Origin: DASYFG01 sp036498565
Lineage (GTDB): Bacteria; Bacillota; Bacilli; Lactobacillales; Lactobacillaceae
Direction: 5' to 3'
Assembly (NCBI GenBank): GCA_036498565.1
Contig: DASYFG010000003.1
Coordinates: forward strand, 62,001-126,000
Length of the DNA stretch: 64,000 nucleotides
Position 1 is the stretch's first letter. Every line of letters begins with the position of its first letter. Below the pieces are notes generated by a model, which saw nothing but the letters and a program-made list of their open reading frames with translations, did not search any database and was not told where the DNA came from. Position numbers and translations under genes: made by a program. This document shows positions 58,419-64,000 of this stretch, in pieces.

Positions 58419-58769
58419 TTATTTTCTTTGTGGTAAATCATCTTGCTGGAAATAACTTGCGCTGGCACCTAGAAACAACCAGCCAATAATTTTCAAGCCA
58501 TCGCCAAACCAAATAAGGTTCGCTCTATCACCTAATACGTCGGCAATAGTCCCGAAGACAATTAGCCCCAGAATCAATAAAGGATGCACGCTAAAAGGAA
58601 TTTTCTTGTACAATAATTGTTCAATACCAAAAGCAATCATCGCTACAAAAAGTAAATAATAACGATGCGTCAAAGCGGGCCAGATGCAAAAGCCAATCGC
58701 ATAAGTCATCAAACTGACGCTGGTAATTAGCAACCAAGGTTTGTAATAAGAAATAAAGGGCTTATTCAT
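58419..58769 (-). CDS. Membrane protein of unknown function
   Basis: 116 residues from the ATG at 58769, 7 nt after AGGTG. Four hydrophobic helices: about 9-28, 36-52, 60-80 and 88-104, ending in polar QQDDLPQRK. Not recognised. Divergent from another small four-helix membrane gene at 58881. Confidence 0.65.
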   Translation of the reverse strand: MNKPFISYYKPWLLITSVSLMTYAIGFCIWPALTHRYYLLFVAMIAFGIEQLLYKKIPFSVHPLLILGLIVFGTIADVLGDRANLIWFGDGLKIIGWLFLGASASYFQQDDLPQRK

Positions 58770-58880
58770 CGGCATCACCTACTTTTAGTTTTTCTTAGTA
58801 GCTATTATAACTTACAATCGGCAATGCTATAATAAATAAAACATGTCACAAGTAAAAATAGAATGCGCGGGTAAGATAGG

Positions 58881-59252
58881 ATGGCTAAAAAACTAAAAAT
58901 TTTCATTATCATTAGCGCCGTATTGGCCTTCTTGCCGTTTATTCAAGTCACGTCGGCGCGAACCTTTGAGCTTGAATCGGTGACATTGTATAATTTTTTG
59001 CTGATGAATTGGCTACCAGCCGTGTTTGCTTTTATCTTGATTGGCGTGTGGCTAAAAGCCCGACCCGTTGCGAATCGGCTGATGGCATTAAGTGGTGCTA
59101 TGTTTACGAGCGCCGTGTTATTGCTCATCGTAGGCGTGCTAGCAAGTGGCGATATGAGTATTTTAAAAATTGTACAAATTGGTTATTGGCTGCTACTCAT
59201 TTTTAGTGGCGCAGTCTGGTTTTTGGAATATGTGAAACTAAAAAATAAATGA
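58881..59252 (+). CDS. Small four-helix membrane protein
   Basis: 123 residues, helices at about 5-20, 33-58, 66-90 and 97-115. A short extracellular loop holds TSARTFELESVTLYN. Start signals are weak (ATAGG just before ATG). An extended -10 TGCTATAAT lies near 58825-58833. Not recognised. Confidence 0.65.
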   Translation: MAKKLKIFIIISAVLAFLPFIQVTSARTFELESVTLYNFLLMNWLPAVFAFILIGVWLKARPVANRLMALSGAMFTSAVLLLIVGVLASGDMSILKIVQIGYWLLLIFSGAVWFLEYVKLKNK

Positions 59253-59258
59253 TGAAAT

Positions 59259-59294
59259 AAAAAATGGCCGTCTCCCAAACACGGCCATTTTTTG
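59259..59294 (+). terminator. Terminator before bioY
   Basis: Stem AAAATGGCCG / CGGCCATTTT with 10-nt loop and T run. Confidence 0.85.
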
Positions 59295-59303
59295 TATGAA
59301 GGG

Positions 59304-59353
59304 TTGACAGTTGGTTTTTAGTAAACTATATTTTATATATCGGTTTACTAAAA
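59304..59353 (+). promoter_or_regulatory. bioY promoter with BirA-type operator
   Basis: TTGACA (59304-59309), 17 bp, TATATT (59327-59332). Perfect 11-bp arms TTTTAGTAAAC (59316-59326) and GTTTACTAAAA (59343-59353) with a 16-bp spacer surround the -10, the spacing of BirA sites. birA itself is at 60727. Confidence 0.85.
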
Positions 59354-59364
59354 GGAGTAACAAC

Positions 59365-59907
59365 ATGAAAACAAAAGAATTGACGCTATCAGCCATTGTT
59401 TTGGCGATTATTATTGTGCTGGGCTTTGTTCCCGGGGTGCCGTTGGGCTTTATTCCGGTGCCGATTGCCTTGCAAAACGTTGGGATTATGCTTGCCGGCG
59501 TGATTTTAGGGCGCAAATGGGGCTTTTTGACGGTTCTGGGATTTTTGCTTTTGGCAGCGTTGGGATTACCGGTTTTGACCGGTGGCAACGGCGGTTTTGC
59601 GCACTTTATGGGACCGACGGCGGGCTATTTAATCGCTTACCCGGTGGCTGCGGGGTTGATTGGTTGGGCGACGGAAGTGCTGCGCGCGCGACAACAGTTG
59701 AATTTTGTAACCTTGTTGGTAACAACGCTCATCTTCGGTTTGGTGTTGATTGACGTGTTAGGGGCGGTTGGTTTGACGATTGTCACGCATATGTCGCTTG
59801 GCAAAGCGTTGTTGTCCCAGTTGGCTTTTGTGCCGGGTGACGCGGCCAAAGCGGTGATTGCTGCTTTTGTCGGCACGGTTTTGCAGGCGCGCAAATTGAC
59901 GCTATGA
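59365..59907 (+). CDS. bioY: Biotin transporter substrate-binding component BioY
   Basis: 180-residue membrane S-component of a biotin ECF transporter, starting at 59365 behind AAGGAG. Six helices; IPVPIALQNVGIMLAGVILG near 25-44 and GGFAHFMGPTAGYLIAYPVA near 75-94 are the biotin-pocket signatures of BioY. The energising EcfAAT module is not here. It leads an operon with a papain-like hydrolase and a CHY zinc-finger gene, under a BirA operator. Confidence 0.93.
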   Translation: MKTKELTLSAIVLAIIIVLGFVPGVPLGFIPVPIALQNVGIMLAGVILGRKWGFLTVLGFLLLAALGLPVLTGGNGGFAHFMGPTAGYLIAYPVAAGLIGWATEVLRARQQLNFVTLLVTTLIFGLVLIDVLGAVGLTIVTHMSLGKALLSQLAFVPGDAAKAVIAAFVGTVLQARKLTL

Positions 59908-60419
59908 TTCAGACCGGTGATTTGATTGGCGTGGGATCGCCGACAAATGCCTTCGGGCAGGCGATTGTTGCCAGTGGTCAGCGCCAAACGACAACGACGT
60001 TTGATCATATTGGTGTGCTTGAAGTGGCCGCGGATAAAATTTGGGTGTGGAACGCCAATCCAAAATTAGGCGTGGTGCGTGAAGGTTTGCGGGATTTTAA
60101 AACGCGTGAAGGTGAGCGGGAATTTGCTTATTTTCGTTTGCGAATCCCGGTGGAATGGGATTTTGACTGGATGACTGCGCAGTTGGGTAAGCCGTATAAC
60201 CATACTTTTATCGCTTCGGATGCTGCATATTATTGTGCGGATTTTGTTGCCCGGGCTGCGAGTGACGGTGTGTTTAACTTTGTGCCGATGCAATTCGTGG
60301 GTGATTTTTGGCAAGCTTATTATGCTAAAAAAAATCTGCCGGTGCCACACGGCGCGTTGGGTGTTCATCCAAATGACATGCTGGCGCAAGAAAATGTGGT
60401 GCGACTGGATGACAATTAA
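59904..60419 (+). CDS. YiiX/NlpC-P60-like permuted papain-fold hydrolase
   Basis: 171 residues. MIQTGDLIGVGSPTNAFGQA then FDHIGVLE (His35) and AAYYCADFVARA (Cys111) give the His-before-Cys order of the permuted YiiX/YebB papain-like class. Members are cysteine peptidases or amidases with few known substrates. No signal peptide. It overlaps the bioY stop (ATGA) and so is expressed with biotin uptake; an amidase acting on biotin conjugates is a hypothesis. Confidence 0.75.
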   Translation: MIQTGDLIGVGSPTNAFGQAIVASGQRQTTTTFDHIGVLEVAADKIWVWNANPKLGVVREGLRDFKTREGEREFAYFRLRIPVEWDFDWMTAQLGKPYNHTFIASDAAYYCADFVARAASDGVFNFVPMQFVGDFWQAYYAKKNLPVPHGALGVHPNDMLAQENVVRLDDN

Positions 60420-60717
60420 TGGACTTGGCCTTGATGAACACGGACGCTGTCAGCACTGGCATTCAACCCGCGATGTGGTAGCTAATCGCTGTGCAACTTG
60501 CGGGGACTTTTACGCGTGCCATCTGTGTCATGCCGCTTTAACGGCGCACGCCTTTGCGCCAATGCCACGTCAATCAAATCAAACGGCGGTTCAATGTGGT
60601 GTTTGTCAATATGAGATGACGGCGGCAGAATATTTACAAGCGCAGTATCGTTGCCCGAATTGCCAACATGAGTTTAACCCTGCGTGCGCCTTGCATGCCG
60701 ATATCTATTTCTGCTAA
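60409..60717 (+). CDS. CHY-type zinc-finger protein
   Basis: 102 residues from the ATG at 60409, overlapping the previous stop by 11 nt. Nine Cys and several His lie in CHY-zinc-finger order: RCQHWHSTRDVVANRCATCG, FYACHLCHAALTAHAF, VQCGVCQYEM, YRCPNCQHEFNPAC. It should bind two or three zinc ions. Function in bacteria is unknown. Last gene of the bioY operon; its stop codon overlaps the birA -10. Confidence 0.85.
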   Translation: MTINGLGLDEHGRCQHWHSTRDVVANRCATCGDFYACHLCHAALTAHAFAPMPRQSNQTAVQCGVCQYEMTAAEYLQAQYRCPNCQHEFNPACALHADIYFC

Positions 60718-60720
60718 GCT
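60691..60720 (+). promoter_or_regulatory. Possible birA promoter, leaderless start
   Basis: TTGCAT (60691-60696), 18 bp, TAAGCT (60715-60720); birA ATG at 60727, six bases later, with no SD. Confidence 0.45.
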
Positions 60721-60726
60721 TACGAT

Positions 60727-61695
60727 ATGAAAACAGACGAGCGATTATTACAATTTTTCATTGCCCACGAAGGGGAATTTTTAAGCGGGCAAATGCTCGC
60801 TGATGAACTCGGCGTGACGCGCGCGGCCGTTTGGAAGGCGATTCAAAAGCTGACGGACGCCGGCCACACGATCGACAGCCAGCACAAAGTCGGTTACCGT
60901 TACACCAACGGGCAAACGCTGAGCGCGCCAATCATCAAGGCGCTGAGTCAAACAGATTGGGACGTGCAAGTCTTTGACACGTTAGATTCGACCAACACGT
61001 ATGCCAAACAGGCGCTTGCAAACGGCGCCATCACGCGCCCCACGGTGATTATCGCTAATCAACAAACGGCTGCGCGCGGGCGTTTGGGGCGTTCTTTTGT
61101 GGCACCGGCGCAGACGGGTTTGTATGTGTCGTTTGCTTGGCCGCTGGCCGTGGGCGCGGTGGTGGATCCGGGTTTGTTGACGACGGGGACGGCGGTCGCG
61201 GTGCGTCAGGCGATTCAAGCAACTTTGGGCGTGGATTTATCGTTTAAGTGGGTCAACGATTTGTTGTTTGCTGATAAGAAAGTGGGCGGGATTTTGACGG
61301 AAGCGGTGATGGATTTTGAATCGCAGCAGATTTCGGCTTTGGTGGTTGGCATCGGGTTGAATTTGGTCGCGCCGGCTGATTTGCCAGTTGATTTACAGGT
61401 CAAAGTCGGCGGCATGGTGTCAGAGTTGACGGTGTCACGCAATGTGATCGCCGCCGCCCTGATAAATGTCTTTCAAACGACGCCTACCGCAGATTTTTTG
61501 CCCGAATACCGTGCGCACAACATTGTGATTGGTCAAATCGTCACCGTGCAATTCGGCGGTAAAACCATCACCGGACAAGCCGTTGATATCGACAATCACG
61601 GCGCGCTCATCGTCCAAACACCCGATGAGCGCCTAACCGTTCATTCCGGTGAAATCACGAAATTATCTCTGCCAAACGCCGATTATAAAGGCTAA
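60727..61695 (+). CDS. birA: Bifunctional biotin-protein ligase / biotin repressor BirA
   Basis: 322 residues. The N-terminal HTH (about 5-60, FLSGQMLADELGVTRAAVWK) makes it the repressor type; the catalytic domain has DSTNTYAKQAL near 87-97, the biotinyl-AMP loop AARGRLGRSFVAP near 115-127, FKWVNDLLFADKKVGGILTE near 173-192, and a C-terminal SH3-like part ending VHSGEITKLSL. It biotinylates carboxylases and binds the bioY operator. Confidence 0.93.
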   Translation: MKTDERLLQFFIAHEGEFLSGQMLADELGVTRAAVWKAIQKLTDAGHTIDSQHKVGYRYTNGQTLSAPIIKALSQTDWDVQVFDTLDSTNTYAKQALANGAITRPTVIIANQQTAARGRLGRSFVAPAQTGLYVSFAWPLAVGAVVDPGLLTTGTAVAVRQAIQATLGVDLSFKWVNDLLFADKKVGGILTEAVMDFESQQISALVVGIGLNLVAPADLPVDLQVKVGGMVSELTVSRNVIAAALINVFQTTPTADFLPEYRAHNIVIGQIVTVQFGGKTITGQAVDIDNHGALIVQTPDERLTVHSGEITKLSLPNADYKG

Positions 61696-61698
61696 AAG

Positions 61699-61727
61699 TT
61701 GACGAAGTGCAAGGGTTTTGTTACAGT
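61699..61727 (+). promoter_or_regulatory. Promoter of the lysine-riboswitch transcript
   Basis: TTGACG (61699-61704), 17 bp, TACAGT (61722-61727). Confidence 0.7.
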
Positions 61728-61738
61728 TGAACTATCAT

Positions 61739-61942
61739 AGAGGTCGCAATCAACATCAGTCATTTGCTCAGCCGGTAGGCGATGAGGCAAATAAAAGGGG
61801 CGATTGCCGAAGTGACATGTGGACGCACATGATTGCTGGGGCCAACGTTAAGAGCGTTGGCACTGTCGCGCAAGCGGGGTGCTATGAAACTGGATTGGCC
61901 TTTGACCGACCACGTACCCCGTTTTGGTGTACGTGGTTTTTT
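61739..61942 (+). promoter_or_regulatory. Lysine riboswitch (L box) with terminator
   Basis: Core elements in order: AGAGGTCGC at 61739, AAAGGGGCGATTGCCGAAG (61795-61815), GCTGGGGCC, the GCCAACG / CGTTGGC hairpin, CACTGTC, GGGGTGCTATG and CTGGATTG. This matches the L-box pattern. The terminator CCACGTAC (61910-61917) / GTACGTGG (61929-61936) plus T6 follows. Bound lysine should stop transcription of the racemase-like gene. Confidence 0.88.
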
Positions 61943-61964
61943 ATTTGGCTGAGGAGTTCACAAG

Positions 61965-63080
61965 ATGAGTGTAGAAGCAATTACGCGCGCAACGCGCATT
62001 GAAATTTCACAAGCGGCGGTCGCGCATAATATTGCGACCGTTGCCAAAGTGAGTGGCGCGGAAAAAATATTTTTAGCGGTGAAATCCAATGCCTACGGCT
62101 TTGGTTTGGTGCCGATGTCACAAGCCGCAGTGGCCGGTGGTGTTTATGGTTTGGCCGTGGCGGTGCTGGATGAAGCTTTGGCGTTGCGGCATGAACGCAT
62201 TACGCGCCCGATTATGATTTTGGGCATTTCGCCTGCGCAATATGCGGAAATCATGGCGGTGCAACACATTATTGCCACGGTTGTGAGCTATGATTGGCTA
62301 GTTGAAGCCGAACAAAATTTGTCGGGCGAACAGCGGTTGCACGTCTCGCTGGGCGTGGATACCGGCATGGGGCGGATTGGTTTTCGCGATCGCGCCGAGT
62401 TGGCACGCGCGATTGATTTTGTGTTGGCGCACGCTGACAAATTCGATTACGTCGGCTTATTTACGCATTTTGCCGATAGTGACAGCGCCGATCGAACGTA
62501 TTTTGATTTGCAAATGAAGCGTTGGGAATATTTGACGGCCGGTTTGCCGGAGCCGGAATTTTATCATGTGGCCAATTCTGGGGCGGCGATGTACCACGCT
62601 GATGAAGTGCCGCACGACGTGATTCGCGTGGGTACGGTGATTTATGGCATTGAACCTTCGCGCGGTGAGCTAGCGGACGGCAAAAATTTGCAGCCGGTGA
62701 TGAGCTTGCGCAGTGAATTGAGCTTTGTCAAAGAATTGCCGGCTGGTGAAGGAATTAGTTATTCACATAAATATTTCACGACGACCGATGAGTGGATTGG
62801 CACGATTCCGATTGGGTACGGGGATGGTTGGTTGCGCAAAATGACGAATTTTAACGTCATTATTGACGGGCAGTATGCGCCAATTGTCGGCCAAGTCGCC
62901 ATGGATCAATTGATGATTCGTTTGCCACACGAATATCCGGTTGGCACAACGGTGACGTTCATCGGCCGCGACGGGAATTTGGAAAACACGCTCGAAGACG
63001 TCGCGCAGCATGCCGGTTTGGCACCTTGGGAGATTACGACTGGTTTGCAAGATCGTTTGCATCGGGTTTTGGTGGATTAA
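61965..63080 (+). CDS. Alanine racemase family PLP enzyme under lysine control
   Basis: 371 residues of the Alr fold: PLP-Lys40 in FLAVKSNAYGFGLVP (usual Alr reads AVVKANAYGHG), DTGMGRIGFR near 134-143, Tyr base in GISYSHKYFTT near 264, and PIGYGDGWLRKMTN and MDQLMIRLP near the C-terminus. Changes next to Lys40 (Ser for Ala, Phe for His) and at the Tyr motif suggest a non-standard substrate. SD GAGGAG. The lysine riboswitch upstream ties it to lysine or diaminopimelate metabolism. Confidence 0.85.
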   Translation: MSVEAITRATRIEISQAAVAHNIATVAKVSGAEKIFLAVKSNAYGFGLVPMSQAAVAGGVYGLAVAVLDEALALRHERITRPIMILGISPAQYAEIMAVQHIIATVVSYDWLVEAEQNLSGEQRLHVSLGVDTGMGRIGFRDRAELARAIDFVLAHADKFDYVGLFTHFADSDSADRTYFDLQMKRWEYLTAGLPEPEFYHVANSGAAMYHADEVPHDVIRVGTVIYGIEPSRGELADGKNLQPVMSLRSELSFVKELPAGEGISYSHKYFTTTDEWIGTIPIGYGDGWLRKMTNFNVIIDGQYAPIVGQVAMDQLMIRLPHEYPVGTTVTFIGRDGNLENTLEDVAQHAGLAPWEITTGLQDRLHRVLVD

Positions 63081-63114
63081 AAAAGCATTTCAGAATATTC
63101 TGAAATGCTTTTTT
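63080..63114. terminator. Bidirectional terminator
   Basis: Long stem AAAAGCATTTCAGAAT / ATTCTGAAATGCTTTT between convergent genes. Confidence 0.9.
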
Positions 63115-63123
63115 CGCGATAAA

Positions 63124-64000
63124 TTACTTTACCGTATATGAAACAGTTGTTTTGTTGCTACCGTGTGAGGCGTTGTTAGTGACAATAAGTTGCACTTTTT
63201 GACCTTTTTTGATAGAACTTGAGATTTTCTTTGACAATTTACCGTTAGCTGGCACGGTGTATGTTGAAACTAATTTTTTCTTGTTATTGTATAACTTTAC
63301 AACCGCATTGGCTGTTGTTTGAAGTGACAATTTGTGTGTTTTAGCGGAAATTGTGAGGTGTTTAACCGCTGGTTTAGGTGAGGCGGTTACCTTAACAGTT
63401 TTGCTAGATGCAATGTAAGTCGAGGTCTTTGTATCAGTAGGTGCAATTTTAAGCGTGAGCTTAGCATTGGCTTTAAGCGTTGATAGTTTAAGGCTGTAAG
63501 CACCCTTGCTTGTCAGCTTGGCTTTTCCAATCACCTTTCCGGAATCATTAGAAACGGTGATTGTACTACCAGCTGGTGCGCCGGAAACGGTACCGCGAAC
63601 AATCTTTGTCAATGAGTAGATAGTATTGACCTTGATAGAAGTTTTGACCTGCTTTAGATAAACAGCAGTGAACTTTGTTGATGTGCTGATTTTTACCTTA
63701 GCACTAGCCTTATAAGTTTTACCATTAGCAGTCCAGTTTTTGAAGACGTAGCCCTTCTTGGCAGGACCCTTTGGCAAAGTCACAGTTGTGCCAGGCAAAA
63801 CAGATTGAGAAGCAGGCGCGGTAGCACCAGTGGCAACATAGCTGACCGTTTGATAAGCCGTGTAGATCGCAGTGAACTTCGTGTCACGGGTGATAGTAAC
63901 TTTGGCGGCTGCACTGTAACGCTTGCCATCTACTGAACTCAACCAAGCATCAAAGTGGTAACCATTTTTCACAGGACCTGCAGGTAGTGTAAAGGTTGAA
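63124..64000 (-). CDS. Secreted repeat protein with InlB-type B-repeats, C-terminal part (runs off the window)
   Basis: The frame is open to the window edge, so the start lies outside. Two Listeria-Bacteroides-type repeats are visible: LPAGPVKNGYHFDAW ... DTKFTAIY and LPKGPAKKGYVFKNW ... STKFTAVY, about 75 residues apart. Two beta-rich Ig-like segments follow, and the C-terminus is SHGSNKTTVSYTVK with no LPxTG or membrane anchor. Rich in Lys, Thr, Ser and Val. Likely a surface or secreted adhesin-like protein held by charge or by domains outside the window. Confidence 0.75.
   Translation of the reverse strand, partial: STFTLPAGPVKNGYHFDAWLSSVDGKRYSAAAKVTITRDTKFTAIYTAYQTVSYVATGATAPASQSVLPGTTVTLPKGPAKKGYVFKNWTANGKTYKASAKVKISTSTKFTAVYLKQVKTSIKVNTIYSLTKIVRGTVSGAPAGSTITVSNDSGKVIGKAKLTSKGAYSLKLSTLKANAKLTLKIAPTDTKTSTYIASSKTVKVTASPKPAVKHLTISAKTHKLSLQTTANAVVKLYNNKKKLVSTYTVPANGKLSKKISSSIKKGQKVQLIVTNNASHGSNKTTVSYTVK

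Noticed and set aside
58843..58896. 17-codon frame starting 9 nt after the -10 box TATAAT at 58828
   Set aside because: No SD, no conserved feature, and it overlaps the start of the membrane-protein gene out of frame; too weak to annotate.
1..64000. CRISPR arrays, tRNA/rRNA genes, IS elements or prophage
   Set aside because: No regularly spaced repeats, tRNA cloverleaf sequences, rRNA segments, transposases or phage structural genes were seen.

Overview
This is a chromosomal stretch from a low-GC Gram-positive bacterium. It is most like a heterofermentative lactic acid bacterium of the Weissella/Leuconostoc branch of Lactobacillaceae (inference). The grounds are gene content and order (rsmG-parA-parB-DUF951-ychF-DUF1129), T-box and lysine-riboswitch control, Gram-positive Shine-Dalgarno (SD) sequences and TTGACA/TATAAT promoters, glucose-6-phosphate dehydrogenase, LuxS, and mid-range GC. 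No rRNA, tRNA, CRISPR array, IS transposase or prophage was seen.

Layout. 1-10.6 kb: KtrB-type K+ transporter fragment, two glutamate-cysteine ligase-like genes (one beside a gamma-glutamyl amidotransferase-fold hydrolase), esterase, HAD phosphatase, aldo/keto reductases, and a TetR/YhgE efflux-like pair. 11.7-25.4 kb: a sulfur amino acid island. It holds an attenuator-led amino acid uptake operon with a cystathionine lyase, an OppA-like binding protein, and a Met T-box operon with trans-sulfuration enzyme, MetQ-like protein, LuxS, two core-MetE (YxjG/YxjH type) enzymes, a thioredoxin, a broken MetB/MetC-like gene, MetA and homoserine dehydrogenase. 25.4-26.3 kb is RNA-rich and gene-poor. 26.3-34.4 kb: nucleoside hydrolase, rsmG, parAB, ychF and a VanRS-like two-component system. 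34.4-43.3 kb: gpmA, a YtrA-type ABC operon, ppk-ppx behind Pho boxes, and zwf. 43.3-58 kb: crcB pair, degV, membrane proteins, ABC-F protein, and several regulator/target pairs with readable operators (OhrR, TetR, MerR, HxlR). 58.4-64 kb: a BirA-controlled biotin uptake operon, birA, a lysine-riboswitch-controlled alanine-racemase-like gene, and a secreted repeat protein that runs off the window.

The most striking signal is a family of four structured repeats of about 125-145 bp: two in tandem at 33.03-33.29 kb, one at 47.09-47.23 kb and one at 18.79-18.91 kb. They share ends (AAACGTG ... CACTCTAA) and four helices whose sequences differ between copies while pairing is kept. Two copies lie in the same orientation exactly between the SD and the start codon of the downstream gene (luxS, and a small VOC-domain protein). 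They look like RNA elements that are tolerated in, or control, translation starts. Other points worth checking are several genes whose ATG lies 5-6 nt after a -10 box (leaderless mRNAs), three solute-binding proteins without a lipobox cysteine, a possible peptide-coding attenuator with a Cys-Met pair, and a papain-like hydrolase in a BirA-controlled operon.
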